Shown in pieces: positions 35,901 to 47,776 of a stretch of DNA of 64,000 nucleotides (position 1 is its first letter; every line of letters begins with the position of its first letter). Both the position numbers and the translations under genes were made by a program. Source of the stretch: Plasmopara viticola (taxonomy: Eukaryota; Oomycota; Peronosporomycetes; Peronosporales; Peronosporaceae); NCBI GenBank assembly GCA_001695595.3, contig MBPM02000013.1:62001-126000 (forward strand), in the 5' to 3' direction. The notes beneath the pieces are model-generated. The model worked only from the letters and a program-made list of their open reading frames with translations, made no database searches and was not told where the DNA came from.

Positions 35901-36474
35901 TGATGACCAATCGCTTGGACGTGTCAAACTCACCGACCGAAGACGATGAAATCCCGCGAGTCTCAGCTGTGGCTGCGTGCCCATACCAGGATTCGATGGC
36001 TTTTGGAGAATCACTAAGAAGCCTCAAAACATCGCTAGGTTTTTCGAGAGACGTGAAAGGGGTGTGGGCGCAGGAAGCGGTACCGGCAAGGAGTCCTTTC
36101 CTTTCTGGGCAGGGTTTGGCTTGAGCTTGAGTGGTGACTCCAAGAGGTCGCCATCCACGTAGTCGACACACGAGCGTCTTGGGCACGGACAGTCCGTGTT
36201 GGCTTCTCTTCCGCGTCATCTTGATAGCTATAGGGTCGCCGTCGTGGTCGCATTCACAACGCTTGACACGGGGCACCGCCCATTCTTGTGAGTACAGCTG
36301 GACGGCGCTATCGCGCTGAGCGGCTTGTCCGCTGTTGCTAAGTCGGAAGAGAAAGTGCGCCACGCACGCGATCCGGGTCAATTCGAATGGCAAATCTCCA
36401 CACAACCGAAAACTTTTATATAATATGCAGGTTTTTTTAGACTTTTCATGTTGATGAGGCATGTCATCGAGCAC
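32995..36474 (-). pseudogene. DDE-type transposase relic, multiple stops and frameshifts
   Basis: Read from 36474 down to 32995, one frame (35731-33434) is open except for stops near 35276, 34691, 34445 and 33851; the two ends need frameshifts near 35.7 and 33.45 kb. A catalytic-like series is visible: Asp in IIVDFKMKLEP (about 34788), Asp in FQSDNATFYQN (about 34518) and Glu in HTETQDGKSILDAHFA (about 34422), spaced about 90 and 32 residues. This fits a DDE transposase of a family that I cannot name. A possible zinc site (ICADC) precedes the first Asp. The part after the Glu is acidic; the last 165 codons are basic. The element is dead. Confidence 0.65.
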
Positions 36475-36795
36475 CTAGATGTCGCACAAATATGGAGCGA
36501 TAGCTTCACGTCATCAATGATAACTCGACAACAAAATCAGATTGCGGCGATGTAGAACATGCGTTAGATTCATGAAACGCAGCATCATCCAGTGGTGCAT
36601 TGATGTGGCGGTTTTAAGCTTTTGCCGATTTTACGAATCGGTGACTACCCCCCGTTTTTGGTACAGCTGACTCAGAAACCCACAGTAAAAAACTCAGGTA
36701 TACTGTATCGCACTGATTTTAGCACCGTCGCAGTATCTTGGCTATCTTACCGATGTCACAAGAGGGAAATAAACGCCAAAGTCCTCATCAACTCC
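36475..36795. other. 5' flank of copy D
   Basis: No gene. The frame of copy D is open upstream to 36622, but alignment with paralogues places the start at 36796. The promoter boxes of other copies are not obvious here, perhaps replaced by transposon sequence. Confidence 0.45.
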
Positions 36796-38691
36796 ATGCG
36801 CGGCGCATTCTACGTGACGACGGCGCTTTTCATCGCGAACAGCATTCGGACAGCTGCCGAGGCCGATCGATCGGCATACCGACAAAGGTCTTACCATCTC
36901 AGTGTGGCACCAGGGATTATGGACGCGACTAACTCATCGCCCAATAGATTTCTACGGGGCAGTCGTGAACAACACGGCGACTTGGCCATCTCCGCGGCTG
37001 ATGAAGAGCGCATGCCGGAAGCTTCCACGAAGGTGATTGGAAATACCCTCACTTCATCCAGCGAGGAGGCTCTAAGTGCCGTGAGGAAAGCGACCCATTT
37101 ATCGTTTGATCTAAATGCGCCACCGGAAGAGACTGCAACGGGTGCGATGGAGGCATACAACATTGTACGGAACAAGGGTCCTCAAGCGTATAGTGTCAGC
37201 AATTCTGAAGTCTCGAGTAGTCGTTTGAGGAAGAAACGCACTGCTCAGGCACTATCGAGGCTGGATAAGGCTTCGAGCTCTGCCAATCCAAAAAAAAGGT
37301 CTGGAGGTCAACCCAAGAAATTGCGCACGAGTGCGCCTCTAGAGGCTACAGAGATACAAAGCAGCATTAGTCGTGACAAGATGGCGCTTGCACCAATAAC
37401 CCTGAGTGACGATAGTGTCCAGCATGTTCACAATTTGTATCTCGAACACCTAAAGCGCAACTCAGCGGGATTTAAGCCGACAAAAGATGAGACGAGAAAG
37501 ATGCTCGACCAAGTCAATCAGGCACGAAATGCAAACCCAATCTTATCCAATTCGTACACACAGTACGTCAAGAATTTGATGATCATGCACCTGGAAGCGT
37601 TGAAGGAGCTGGGTTTAAACTCTGCAACGATTCTTGAGCCAAATTTGAGAGCATTGCTAGAGCGCACTTCGGAGAATCTAGAGGAGATACAACTTCGCCT
37701 TTTGCGATTACTTTGTCTCCGAAGGTGGATGCACATGTACCGTGATTTTTTTTACTTTTGCCTTCTCAACCATGAAATCTGCAGCAATTTTCGTGCAACG
37801 TCGACGCTTCAACAAGCGCTACAGTGGAAGGATAAGTTTGCGGAGTTTAGCGTCGAAGTGGCCCCTTCTTTTGCTGTGCTGGGGACAAAAAATACTAGGA
37901 GCTCGAAGGCGGAAAGAGACATGTTTAAGGACGTGATGGCTGCCGCGGAAAACGCCAATCTAGAAGAAGAAGACAAAAAACTCGTGTACACAACATTAGA
38001 GGAAGTTTCTCGAGACGATTACCAACTCGTGGCTTCAGGCCGTTCTGCTCCTATTGATGGTACCTCAGCTAAACGAAACGGCAGACTACACTACGACGTG
38101 CTAAAAACACCGCCAAGCTCCGGTACTAACGAGGAATCGCCTTCAGGTGGGCAAGGACGCAACAGAAAAAAGCTTTTTGAACTTGTGCAAGAAGCGTCAA
38201 ATCAAGTAAAGAAAACGTTAACACGTTACGATAAATCAATGATGAAAAGGAACGACCGAGTCAAAGTCACACAAATTCTCGACACTTTTATGGAGGAGTC
38301 AAAGCTTGACTTCGCACCGACGCATGAAGTTATAAAGAAGATGTGGAGATTATTTAACTGGAGAGGACGATCGCCAAATCCAAGAGAACATAAATATGCA
38401 GGCCACAAGTTTATTGAATATGTATGTCGTCTGAATCAGAAAAAATTGGAGACTGTATTGGGCTCAGAACGGGTAAATTTTGTGAAAGCAACTCAGCACA
38501 CGGAAGCAGGTGATGCAAAGTATCTGCTAGAACTCCGGACCGAATACCTTAAGATGCTGCTTGAAACGTACGACAAGTTTTACCCGTTTTGCCAGAGACA
38601 TCGTGAATTGTGCAAGATACCAAGTGATAAACTGTTCATCCGGAGCCGTCGCAACAAAAATGCAGACCACGTCTTGGAAGAAACAGCTTGA
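36796..38691 (+). CDS. RxLR-EER effector with DLNxxP motif, copy D (631 aa)
   Basis: ATG 36796 gives the family signal peptide MRGAFYVTTALFIANSIRTAA. RFLR is at 51-54 and DEER at 69-72, one residue later than in other copies because of a small insertion. FDLNAPP is at 104-110. Module 1 contains LLCLRRWMHMYRDFFYFC and module 2 ends PFCQRHRELC; both FC-x6-C pairs are present. The C-terminus is a basic tail (FIRSRRNKNADH). It forms a subgroup with 50620 and 55907 (CLRRWM..., ELRTEYL). The frame extends 58 codons upstream with another ATG at 36622, but only the start at 36796 gives a signal peptide. All motifs are intact. Confidence 0.9.
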   Translation: MRGAFYVTTALFIANSIRTAAEADRSAYRQRSYHLSVAPGIMDATNSSPNRFLRGSREQHGDLAISAADEERMPEASTKVIGNTLTSSSEEALSAVRKATHLSFDLNAPPEETATGAMEAYNIVRNKGPQAYSVSNSEVSSSRLRKKRTAQALSRLDKASSSANPKKRSGGQPKKLRTSAPLEATEIQSSISRDKMALAPITLSDDSVQHVHNLYLEHLKRNSAGFKPTKDETRKMLDQVNQARNANPILSNSYTQYVKNLMIMHLEALKELGLNSATILEPNLRALLERTSENLEEIQLRLLRLLCLRRWMHMYRDFFYFCLLNHEICSNFRATSTLQQALQWKDKFAEFSVEVAPSFAVLGTKNTRSSKAERDMFKDVMAAAENANLEEEDKKLVYTTLEEVSRDDYQLVASGRSAPIDGTSAKRNGRLHYDVLKTPPSSGTNEESPSGGQGRNRKKLFELVQEASNQVKKTLTRYDKSMMKRNDRVKVTQILDTFMEESKLDFAPTHEVIKKMWRLFNWRGRSPNPREHKYAGHKFIEYVCRLNQKKLETVLGSERVNFVKATQHTEAGDAKYLLELRTEYLKMLLETYDKFYPFCQRHRELCKIPSDKLFIRSRRNKNADHVLEETA

Positions 38692-39269
38692 ACGTCGAGT
38701 AAGAATTATGGCATAGAGACTTAGCACATGAAGCTGGCGTCGCTCAAAAATGCAAAAAGATTTTAATTCCAAAAAAAATAATGCATAGGTGCTTTTTTCT
38801 TTGATTTTTTTGTGACATATTATACAAAAACAGTATTAATATAAATCACCAGAGACTTCGAAATCTTTGCTATAACCTTAAGCACTTGCGAAAGTGCCAA
38901 AATACTCATCTTTTGCTGCACGCAATTGTTGCTTTTTCCTACCAATTTGCGCTTTATTGAAATCTAAGTTTTTCACGTGCTACGCGTACACGCTCTGCCC
39001 GCGCGCCTTTTTACTCCTGATTGCAAGGATCCGAGTGTATGCCGTATGGTCTCATCATTCTCTCTTCATATTTGCGGTCTTGTGCGTGCAAACATTTGCA
39101 GATCGTGCAGCGCGGTGATTGATTCCGCTCCTGTTTTCTATTTGACCGTCCTTTTCTGAAGTTCAATGCGGTGGCTTTACTGGCTACTAGCGCTCATGAT
39201 GCTGCTGTTGAGCGTGGAATATTCATGGGTGTTTTTTCTGCTGATAGGTGCAATTTGGTGGACGATCGT
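38692..39269. other. 3' flank of copy D
   Basis: Family 3' block CTGCACGCAATTGTTGC at 38916-38932. A short hydrophobic ORF begins at 39166 and runs into the next pseudogene; it is not supported as a gene. Confidence 0.45.
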
Positions 39270-40465
39270 TCGTATAAAGCTTCCACGAGATTTATCGAAA
39301 TCGACTTTCTTTAATAAGCGGGAAGACTTTGAATGCGATGAGAAAAGCTGCACATTTAGCCTTAAATCTAAGTGCTCGACTGAAAGAGACTTTTATGGGT
39401 GCGCTGCGAGACAAAGACCCTCGAACATATACCGCTAGCAAGCCTGGAGTGTCTAGTAGTTATTACGCACTTGTTAAGCGCTAATGAGCCTGAATAAGCA
39501 CTCGCTCTCAGCCGTTTAAAAAAAAGCAGGTGGTCTGCCCAAGACACTGCGCACAAGTGCACCTCTACAGTCGATGAATGTACAAAAAACATCAGTCTTG
39601 ACAAATTCTACGCCAAGGACAAACAACGACATCCAACAAGTTCACAATTTGTAGCTAGAACACCTTAAGCGCAACTCGTGGTATTTAAATCGACAGAACA
39701 TGAGACAAGGACTTGGTCAAGCTTAGCTAATATGCGCACAGGACTTGATGAAAATGGAGCATAAAAAACGAAGGATCCGGATTTCATTTTACACGGCTTT
39801 GAAGTCAAGTTTGAAGATTTATTTGAGCAGCCTTCGAAGAATTTAATTCAATTCAGCTTTGTCTTTTGCGACTACTACGTCTCAAAGGTTGGTTTCACAG
39901 AGACCGTGACAATAATTCTTCTGCCTTTCCAACCATTAAGTCAGCAATAACTATAAGTAACGTCAACGCTTCAAATACAGCTACAGATGAAGAAAAAGCC
40001 AAATTTAGCGTCAAAGTGGTCTCTAGTTCTGTGGAGTTGAGGACTTATGAGAGTGTTTTATTGAAGACTGAAAGAAAAATGTTAAAATAACACGTTGGAT
40101 ATCATTGCAAAGGGCAATGCAGAAAAGGCGATAAAATGAAGCGTGTACAAAATCGTCGAGGAACCTCATCGAGACGATGAAATACTCAAATTACCAGACC
40201 TTTCTGCCCTTACTGCTCAATTCTCAGGTACTTTACCGGTCAAACAACTCCCTATATGGCTAGTATGTGTTAAAAATTCCCATTAAGACTCGATTGGATC
40301 GACAAATAGCTGCCAGGTGAGCAAGACCAGTGTCGCGCGGCAAAAAACCGATTACTAAGCCTTTTAAGCGGTGAAAAATCGAACAAAGACGACGGTAAAA
40401 CCTTACGATAAATTAAAAAAAAAGACGAAGCGGCCAAATCTTTCGGCAATTTACTAAAATCTGTC
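39270..40465 (+). pseudogene. Effector copy, 5' half, cut by a gypsy element
   Basis: Shifting frames match family residues from about 75 to 490: AMRKAAHLALNLSARLKETFMGAL (DLNAPP has decayed to NLSARL), DKDPRTYTASK, VHNL, LEHLKRNS, LLRLKG and EDEAAKS-like stretches. The signal peptide and RxLR-EER part are missing. Similarity stops at 40465, where the 5' LTR of the gypsy element starts, and resumes at about 46606. Confidence 0.75.
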
Positions 40466-40864
40466 TGTGACGCAATCATTGCCATCGGCATACCGGCTAT
40501 TACGCCACATGGTTACACTATCTTTAAGATACACATGTATACGTATTATCAATAGGAATAGAAATTTACATTCTTTCACACCAGAAGCAGGGTCCAGATT
40601 TCCATTAACATTTGAAGCTACAAAACCTTACTGGTTGAAGCATTTAGGATTGATAAAAAGCCAGGTTGAGTGAAGAAATATGCTAGCCTATAGAATGGCA
40701 GTACTAGATGGCTGGGAGCCACCAGCTAGGCTGAAGCAATACAAGTATTCATGAGAGCTCTTTCTTATTATTACTTCTCAATTTGCTTTTAGCAACTAGC
40801 ACTCCTCCTCCCTCGCCGACTTTGCCCCGCTTGCCGTTTGACAACCAATTTATACCGACACAAC
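40466..40864 (+). repeat. 5' LTR of the gypsy element
   Basis: It starts TGTGACGCAATC and ends CACAACA. It shares CGGCTATTACGCC, TAGGAATAG, GATGGCTGGGAGCCA and TTCTCAATTTGC with the LTRs at 46200 and 52960. The 3' edge is uncertain by about 60 bp. Confidence 0.75.
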
Positions 40865-40924
40865 AAGTGCTACTACTTAACACAAATGCTTTGCGACTGT
40901 ATTTCAAAGTAGCACTTGTTGTGT
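40858..40924. repeat. 17-bp perfect inverted repeat at the LTR edge
   Basis: ACACAACAAGTGCTACT at 40858-40874 and its exact complement at 40908-40924 enclose a 33-base loop. It straddles the 5' LTR end, where a primer-binding site is expected. Confidence 0.85.
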
Positions 40925-42199
40925 TAAAGTCAAGAGTTGGAGACATGGTCACATAGTGAGAAGCGATTCATCCTGCAATTGTTGAATCGAGCCACTTAGT
41001 GAGAAGTACTAGATAACAAAATAGTCTTTTCAGCACGATCAAAACGCTCATAGTAGTTAGCCAGTGCGGTTGCTCGCTAGCATAGTACCTATATTTGAAG
41101 CTTTTTCAGTTGGTCTGTAGCTTAGTGCTTTTGACTTTTGGTAATTTTCTCTCCCGCTTCTAAGATTCGGAGAAAACTTCCAGATGGTTGCCCGCTTGAC
41201 TTTGCTGGATCTTCTTTTGAAAATGCTAAATTATATCGCTCGACTTCTTTGTATGAGAAAATAAAGGACCCGTGATCTATTAAACTAATTTCAAACAACA
41301 CTGAATTCTTAACGAGCTGTAACGTGGAGTTCGACAAGCTCTGAAAGGACTTGTGGCTTACGACGGTCAGACCGCTGAAGCTTGTCCAACTTATCCGAGA
41401 CAAATATTTGGGTTGAAATGATCAAGTGCCAGATACTTAGTGCACGTCGACACTGAAAACTTAAAGCGCCGCATCCAGCAAACCCAAGAACTTTTGGCAG
41501 GTTCATTAAACAACTCTTTCTATTTGTACAAAAAACGTAGACTGTACAACAAAATTTAATGGTTTCGTATTTTATTCTTTAATTTCTATTGAAGTCTGCT
41601 AGATCATACACAGAGCGCTGAGACGTCAAGTAAGTATGGCCCAACGAAGAGGTTGTACGGCTTAAAGCCCATCTTCAAACCCTAGACCTCGTCAACAGAG
41701 CAAATTAAGCGCTTTTGGCGAAATTGAAAATTTAAGATCAACGCAGCGCTTGAGTAAACGAGCATCGACTCCGCCAAGCGGATTTTGCCACTTAGGCTGC
41801 TTCAACTCCATCTACAGCAACAAGACAAGACACACTGTCCATGCACTAGCTACTGCTGTATCTCACTCAGCAACGACAGCAATATCAAGCCTGTATGCAA
41901 ATATAAACGTAAGTGCAAATGCAACAGACGGACGAGCAATTCGTCGAATCAAAAGATGAGCGGAAGAAGAAAGATCCTCCTGATAAGAAAAAATTGACAA
42001 ATTATTGAGTTATGCATCTTCGCAATGAAACCGTACTACGCCAATAAGGACCACTTGATGAAACAGGGTCGTCAGACTTTGTGACGCTTGAATCGAATAA
42101 TTAAGGCAAGTCCGGGCTTAATTGATTTTCACTTGTACGTCTCTTCCAGGACCTATTTACCCAAACTGAATTAGAGGTCCGTAAATTAAAGCAGCGGTT

Positions 42200-45100
42200 T
42201 TTGTCCAGAATGGTTCACTAGAAGAGACCGCAAAGAAGATCAAGGAGGAAAGTCGGGGTACTCTTTGGGAGGCCATCAATTTTGCCTTCAGCTTTGAGCT
42301 TGCCCATTACTCGGTAGACCGTGTGTTGGCCAAGCCGTTTGAGACGGTTCTTACAGAGTCGGGCTATTATGCGAACAAGTCACGACATCAGAAACCAAAG
42401 CATTTGAGGAGAGAAAGAAAATAACGGCTACTGGAATAAGTCGTCAACATGCAACAATTGTGCAGTTTTTGGTCACACTTCGCCTCGATGTACCACTCCT
42501 AAACATAAGGAAACAAATCGTTATACATGAGGTGCGCTATATGCTTTCCTCAGAGCAGAAGCTCAAGCATTCAACGATGTTATTCAAGAGAGACCTGTCA
42601 CCGTCTTTCTCGACAATGAATGTAATTTGTGAAGCAACTTGAGCTAGAAGCGAACAAGGGTGCTTTTATGCAAGTTGACTCTGCTTACGACCAGGTTGTT
42701 TTTCATTCTCGACGAACCGTGCACATGAATTTACAGATGCCTGGTTTCTTTCTAACATCGGCAACGTCCCGAGTCATACCTGTTCCTAAACCTCGCAACG
42801 CTTTTTCCACCATAGCTGCTTCTACCTGCGCTGTCGAAAGAGGCAAAGACCGTTGATTGCGTGGTGTAGGAGCGAAAAGGCGTTGATAAGTACTTGCTCT
42901 TGTGAAGAAAAATTCGGGCTACATTAAAGGTTCTACCTTATCCAGTATCCTATACATCGGTATGATGTGGCTTCGTGAGCGAAATCCAGAAATTAACTGT
43001 ACACGACGCATGACTCCTCGTATTAACATGGAGAAGACGTGGCAATTGAACTAAAACCACAAAATCTATGCTCCACCAGGTGGATTTCTCGATCAAGCAA
43101 GGTTTGCATAAATCGAAGCCGCAAGAAATTTGATTACTATTAATAAAAAGTCCACCATTGCCGTCGGGAAATGGCATCTTCTCACCTGTTTCTGAGAATG
43201 GTGCGTCATGACAAAGGCTTTGAATCTGTCTGTCTGTCAACCCGTATATTCTTAGTAGGCTGAGCGCTTCAAGAATAAAAAAAACAATCCCCTAAGGAGA
43301 ATGCAGCGTATGAAATTACGCAAGTATGCGGTTACAAATTTTTGCACAGAGCTTCCTAGCGAGACACCTCCAGTACGAGAAGGAAGTGAGCACAAATTTA
43401 AGTTTAAGCCTGATACATAGCTGATGTTCATCAAACAATGGTGCCAGAGTCCCAAACATCACAGGACAATCAAATAATGAAAAAGGGATGGTCTAAGTGG
43501 AAATTAATCCGACTAAGTACGTCTGCCTTTTCGGTACCATTTCTCGTGTCAAGAAGCCTGTAGTCTGGCGCATGGGGCACGACTATCGGCAGCTAGATCT
43601 AGCAACAACTTTTGCTGGCTATAGCGATTCCGCGTAAGGCGGACACCTTTGACGCACAGTCGGGAATCATTGGTGTTTGTGCATGGACATACATCGGGGT
43701 TGCTATTAGGTAAAATTGCGTAAATTGGGTATTATATTATCCGCTCTTTCAAACCTAGATGATCTATCTCAGTGTCTGAACATATTCGCGGGGCTAGGCA
43801 AAAGTCCGGTGCCTTCGATTGACTTTTGCAAAAAGACGCTCGATTTTTGAAGTCGAAAGTCTACTTTGACGACATCTACGATCATACATGAGGATGTGTC
43901 GCAGACCACGTTACGCATATAGATTGTGTACCCAACGGCGTGAAAAATAGCTACTTTACGTTATGTTGTCGAATTGTCATTTCTGCGCGGATGAGATTTG
44001 ATGTCTATAGATCTTTGTCGGACAGAAAGGCGTCACGAATGAACCCCGACAATCTTATGTCTATCGCAAAATGACCTGTGTCCAAGACAAAAGCAGCAAT
44101 GAGGTGCCTTTCATGCACTACAGTCTAAGTCTCTAGGTTCTGCAAGGACTTTGCGTAGTTTGCAGGACCACTTCACGACCGTATTAGAATAAACGTCCTC
44201 GGAAAGCGATCGAGCTCATAGGCAATCAGCTACGGTAACCAAACTTAAGCGTCGCTTGACGCTTGCACCTGCTCTTTGTTTTTCGGTCCTTTCAAAGTTA
44301 TTTGGTATGGACAGCTTGCAGTACTGTCGAAAGTGACTCTCAGCGCGGAAAGTGGAGAGCTTGGAATATAAAGCATCCGATTTCTCTTATTGGTCGGAAG
44401 ATGAAGCCAACCGAGCTAAGCTACCTATTTAAGAGCAAGCGCTACTCGTGACCATGCATACGCTAAAAGAATGGTATCTTTCGATCGACAGTTCGCGGTC
44501 GAAATGGATCGCAAAAGGATTGAGATGATTCTGTCGCATAAGACTACAAATCGCATACTAGCTATATAACCTAATGAGCTTGCTAATATCGCATACTAGC
44601 TGTCTACCCAATGAACTTGCTTATTTTAGCCTTTGCTGATGTTGATTTTCGGCCAAACAAACACCGTGGCTGATGCAATTTCTTTAGATCCGGAATTCGA
44701 GAGTAAAGTCATCCAAATTAGTTTGCAAATTATACCGGAAGCGGCTAAGAATCGCAAGATCGTGGCGACAATCAGGTCAAACAAGATTAAAGTTGCTAAA
44801 TCCGTAAAGACAATGTTTGCGCCGAATAGAGACTTATGATGTATTATCAAGAGGCTGAAAAGAGAAGGGCAAGTGCCAAAGTACATATTGCCGAAGGTAC
44901 TTTGCATTGCCAAACACGCAAAGATGAGACTTTACGGCTGTATATTCCCGGCGACGAAACCTTAAGGGTCGCCATACAAGAAAACCACAATTCTCTATCG
45001 ACAGGCCACCCCGAATATTGCAAGATCTGTCTGTCCGAGCGTCAGAAGTACTACTGGCCAAAAATGCCGAATTACATCCAACGTTATGTCAACTCTTGCT

Positions 45101-46190
45101 AAGTGTGACAGCACAATTAGGCTACGCTGACTAAACTGCCATATTTACTACATTTTTTGAAAGATTTCAATAGGCACATGGGTCGAAACTTTGTTATGGA
45201 CTTCATCGCGTCTATACCGAAGACCAAAAGTGGTCTTAATGCCGTCATACTGATTGTTGATCGCTTAACAATATTCATCGCTTATTAACGAACGATACTG
45301 CTAAAATTGCAAATGTCTCCGTAAAGAAATATATGAAGGACCATGACATACTAAAGACCATTGTGTTTCACCAATACACCAACTTCACATCTAACTTATG
45401 GCAAGCAATTGTGTCTACTGGAAAACGAAACACAATCTGGCTTTGGGTTTTAAATTACAAACGGATGGTCAAACAGTAAGAGCTAAATTTTCTAATGGAC
45501 TCTACCTCCGATGTCAACACAGAATGATCTGAATACCTTCCTTATTTGGCTGAGATAGCCTATTATTGATGCGTACACTCTAAGATTGGAATGTCACCCT
45601 TCGAAGCGATCTAGGAAATGTTCCTTATGTGCCGAATAATGTGGCATCAGAGTTTTAATTTAGCAAGCTGGAAAAATCAGCACAAGAGTTTCTTTCGTGT
45701 CAAGATACTTTATTTAAGGTCGCACAAGGCCGGAAGAACGAAACACAAGAATGCATAAAAAACTATTACGACAAGAAATGACTATCCAAGACTTTAAGGT
45801 TAGCACTATAATGCTTTTAATCGGCAAGAATCTGGACATCAATCGCAAAGGTTTTGCTCAATCAAAGGAACTCATATATTGGCCCATTCCCGATCGTGCA
45901 GAAAGATTGCAATACCTCTATGAATTTGGATCATGGAAGTGATTGAAGCTTCCTGCAGTGCTCCACACTTCATTGTCAAAGCCGTATCTCAAGGACCACG
46001 AGCGTTGGCAAAATATTAATAAGGTCATAATGGCCGATGGCTCCAAGGGACAGTTCGGTGGGAAACATGAGGCAAGAAGGAAGCCAAGAAGGAAGCTTTA
46101 TGAGAGATCGTGGAGAATCTGAAGTAGGTTGCCGAACTCACCGGCCACTATTGGGTTAAAAAAAGAACTCTCTTTATAAAGAAAGGCATC
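42200..46190 (+). pseudogene. gag-pol remains of the gypsy element
   Basis: Many stops and frameshifts. Visible landmarks are an intact CCHC knuckle CNNCAVFGHTSPRC (42450-42491), reverse transcriptase segments (RVKKPVVWRMGHDYRQLD near 43540 and YFDD at 43862-43873), RNase H (IGRKMKPTELSY near 44390), the integrase zinc domain (H..GHPEYCK...YYWPKM.....C near 44990-45100) and integrase core (FVMDFIASIPKTKSGLNAV near 45195). It cannot encode working proteins. Confidence 0.85.
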
Positions 46191-46199
46191 TTGTAAAAA

Positions 46200-46605
46200 T
46201 GACGATACCATCGAACAGGATTGCCGGTGACAGCCATTACGCCATATAGTCACACTATTCCCAAAATATATAGACATTGATACTATCCATAGGAATAGGC
46301 GATCGCACAGTTCTAGACCAGAAGCAAGGTCCGGCTGTCCCGTAATTAATAAGAGCCAATAGACCTTAATAACTAAAAATAGTCCAGGATACGTACAAAA
46401 GTCAGATAGAACAAAGAAGAATGATAGGATGGCTGGGAGCCAAAGCTTAGAGGACAAGACTCCGTAAGAGCTCTCAATTTAGTATTTTTCCAATCTGCTT
46501 CAAGCAACTACCACTCTTCCTCCCTCGCCGACTTCACCTCGCTCGCCGCCCAAATCTCGTCCAACAACCGATCTCTAGAGGACCTTCCTACGTGATTGTG
46601 TTATA
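46200..46605 (+). repeat. 3' LTR of the gypsy element
   Basis: About 406 bp, from TGACGATACC to GTGTTATA, aligned with the 5' LTR and with the solo-like LTR at 52960. Effector-family sequence resumes directly after it. Confidence 0.75.
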
Positions 46606-46982
46606 TTTTTAGGCATTCAAAGCTTCGCTACCATCTGACGCTTGAAGCGGTGCAGGATGTATGGAAAATATACAATTGTGAGGGCAAGGCGTCAAATCCA
46701 ACAACTTCGATTCTTCCAGGCCTTTCTCTTTTGCAAAAGGTGTTTGGTCTAAATAAAATGGAGGTGGAGGTCGCATGAGGCTCGAATCATGTTAATCTCT
46801 TGGAAAGAGCTCAACAGCCGGTAGCGGGTAGTGAGAAAATCACGGTAGAATTCCAAACTGGATATCTTTTGATATTGCTTAAATCCTACAATAATTTCTG
46901 TCCGTTTTGCGTTAAAAGTCGCTCTTTGTGCGAGCTACCGCTTTTTATGCAGGCTACGAATCCCAAATTACGTTTAAGATGA
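46606..46982 (+). pseudogene. Effector copy, 3' part beyond the gypsy element
   Basis: Frames match family module 2: FRHSKLRYHLTLEAVQDVWK, NPTTSILPGLSL, then after a stop and frameshift LEFQ-like TGYLLILLKSYNNFCPFC and VKSRSLCELPLFMQ. The FC-x6-C pair remains. It is closest to the gene at 47872 and is the continuation of the half at 39270-40465. Confidence 0.8.
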
Positions 46983-47270
46983 GAATAGATTCCAAGTCGT
47001 AAAAAGAATCGCCAAAAAATTTTTAAATAATACTATAACATGAGAGAAGAATGCTTACAATTGCGAAAGCGTAAAGAATTGCATTTGATTACACTTTTCA
47101 ATTTACACTTGCGAAATGTTCGTGAAGCAATTCTTTATCCGGTCAACGCGCCCTATTGTACTTAGTGAATAGGAGCTGACAAACAGAATCTTTAAAGAAG
47201 TCTCAACATTTTGTGAAAATAATTGCTAGATGGAGGTGTAATCCCTCTCGTCACTTAACGTTTTCATCGA

Positions 47271-47697
47271 AGAATTTGAAAAAGCTTAGGACGAAATTGC
47301 TTAAAGGGTGTCATCTACAAGATTTATGTGGTTGTTAATTTTTGTTGACGTTCTATATACTGCACGTCGCAATAATTTAATGTCGTAAGGATTAAGTCCT
47401 AAATATTAATGAGTTGCCGCAAATAGAGATGCGCTAGGAATATATTAAGAATTCAATCAAGTACAATCGAAGCACGAGCTTAAGTGCTGCAGCAATCTGC
47501 ACTTGCTAGCATGTACATGTTTTCCTGCGAAAGATCTTTGTATAAAGTGAACCAAGCATTCATCCTGTACAAGACAAGCTTGAGTGGCATCATGTGAGAG
47601 CACCGAATGTGTGGCGAAATTACAAGTTAGAAGGGATAAGCGACAAGTTAGTTTAACAATGCCTTCTGGTGTACGAATCTGTAATTTAGGCAGGAAT
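47271..47697 (-). repeat. Inverted-duplication arm (pairs with 58524-59011)
   Basis: This 427-bp segment is the reverse complement of 58524-59011, matching at high identity over for example AAGCTTAGGACGAAATTGC, GGGTGTCATCTA, TTAATGTCGTAAGGATTAAG and TGTACGAATCTGTAATTTAG. The other arm is longer because of a 27-bp tandem duplication. Confidence 0.8.
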
Positions 47698-47760
47698 TTA
47701 TCATTCCTCAGCCAATATAAATTGAAGGCTCCTTTTACCAAAAACTCAGCTTTTACCACA

Positions 47761-47776
47761 AAAGGTCGCCTTTATC
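47761..47776 (+). promoter_or_regulatory. AAGGTCGCCTTTAT box, copy E promoter
   Basis: AAAGGTCGCCTTTATC lies about 100 bp before the start at 47872. The box has a small inverted repeat (AAGG TCG CCTT) and recurs before 50620, 55907 and 60650. A GGCCGTTATTGAATACC block follows at about 47814. Confidence 0.5.

Larger units (their letters stand above)
40466..46605 (+). mobile_element. Ty3/gypsy LTR retrotransposon, decayed, 6.1 kb
   Basis: Two related LTRs (about 400 bp) at 40466-40864 and 46200-46605 flank gag-pol remains in plus orientation. The domain order zinc knuckle, reverse transcriptase, RNase H, integrase is that of Ty3/gypsy. The LTRs differ at many sites, so the insertion is old. 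It lies inside an effector-family gene. No clear target duplication remains. Confidence 0.85.

Noticed and set aside
33339..36124. Plus-strand ORFs of 100-140 codons
   Set aside because: They lie opposite the minus-strand transposase relic and have no domain features of their own.
36622..36795. Upstream ATG extending copy D by 58 codons
   Set aside because: The extension would bury the signal peptide and has no counterpart in paralogues, all of which start at the position of 36796.
39166..39438. Hydrophobic ORF resembling a small membrane protein
   Set aside because: Its second half is an out-of-frame reading of the effector pseudogene; the hydrophobic first part has no independent support.
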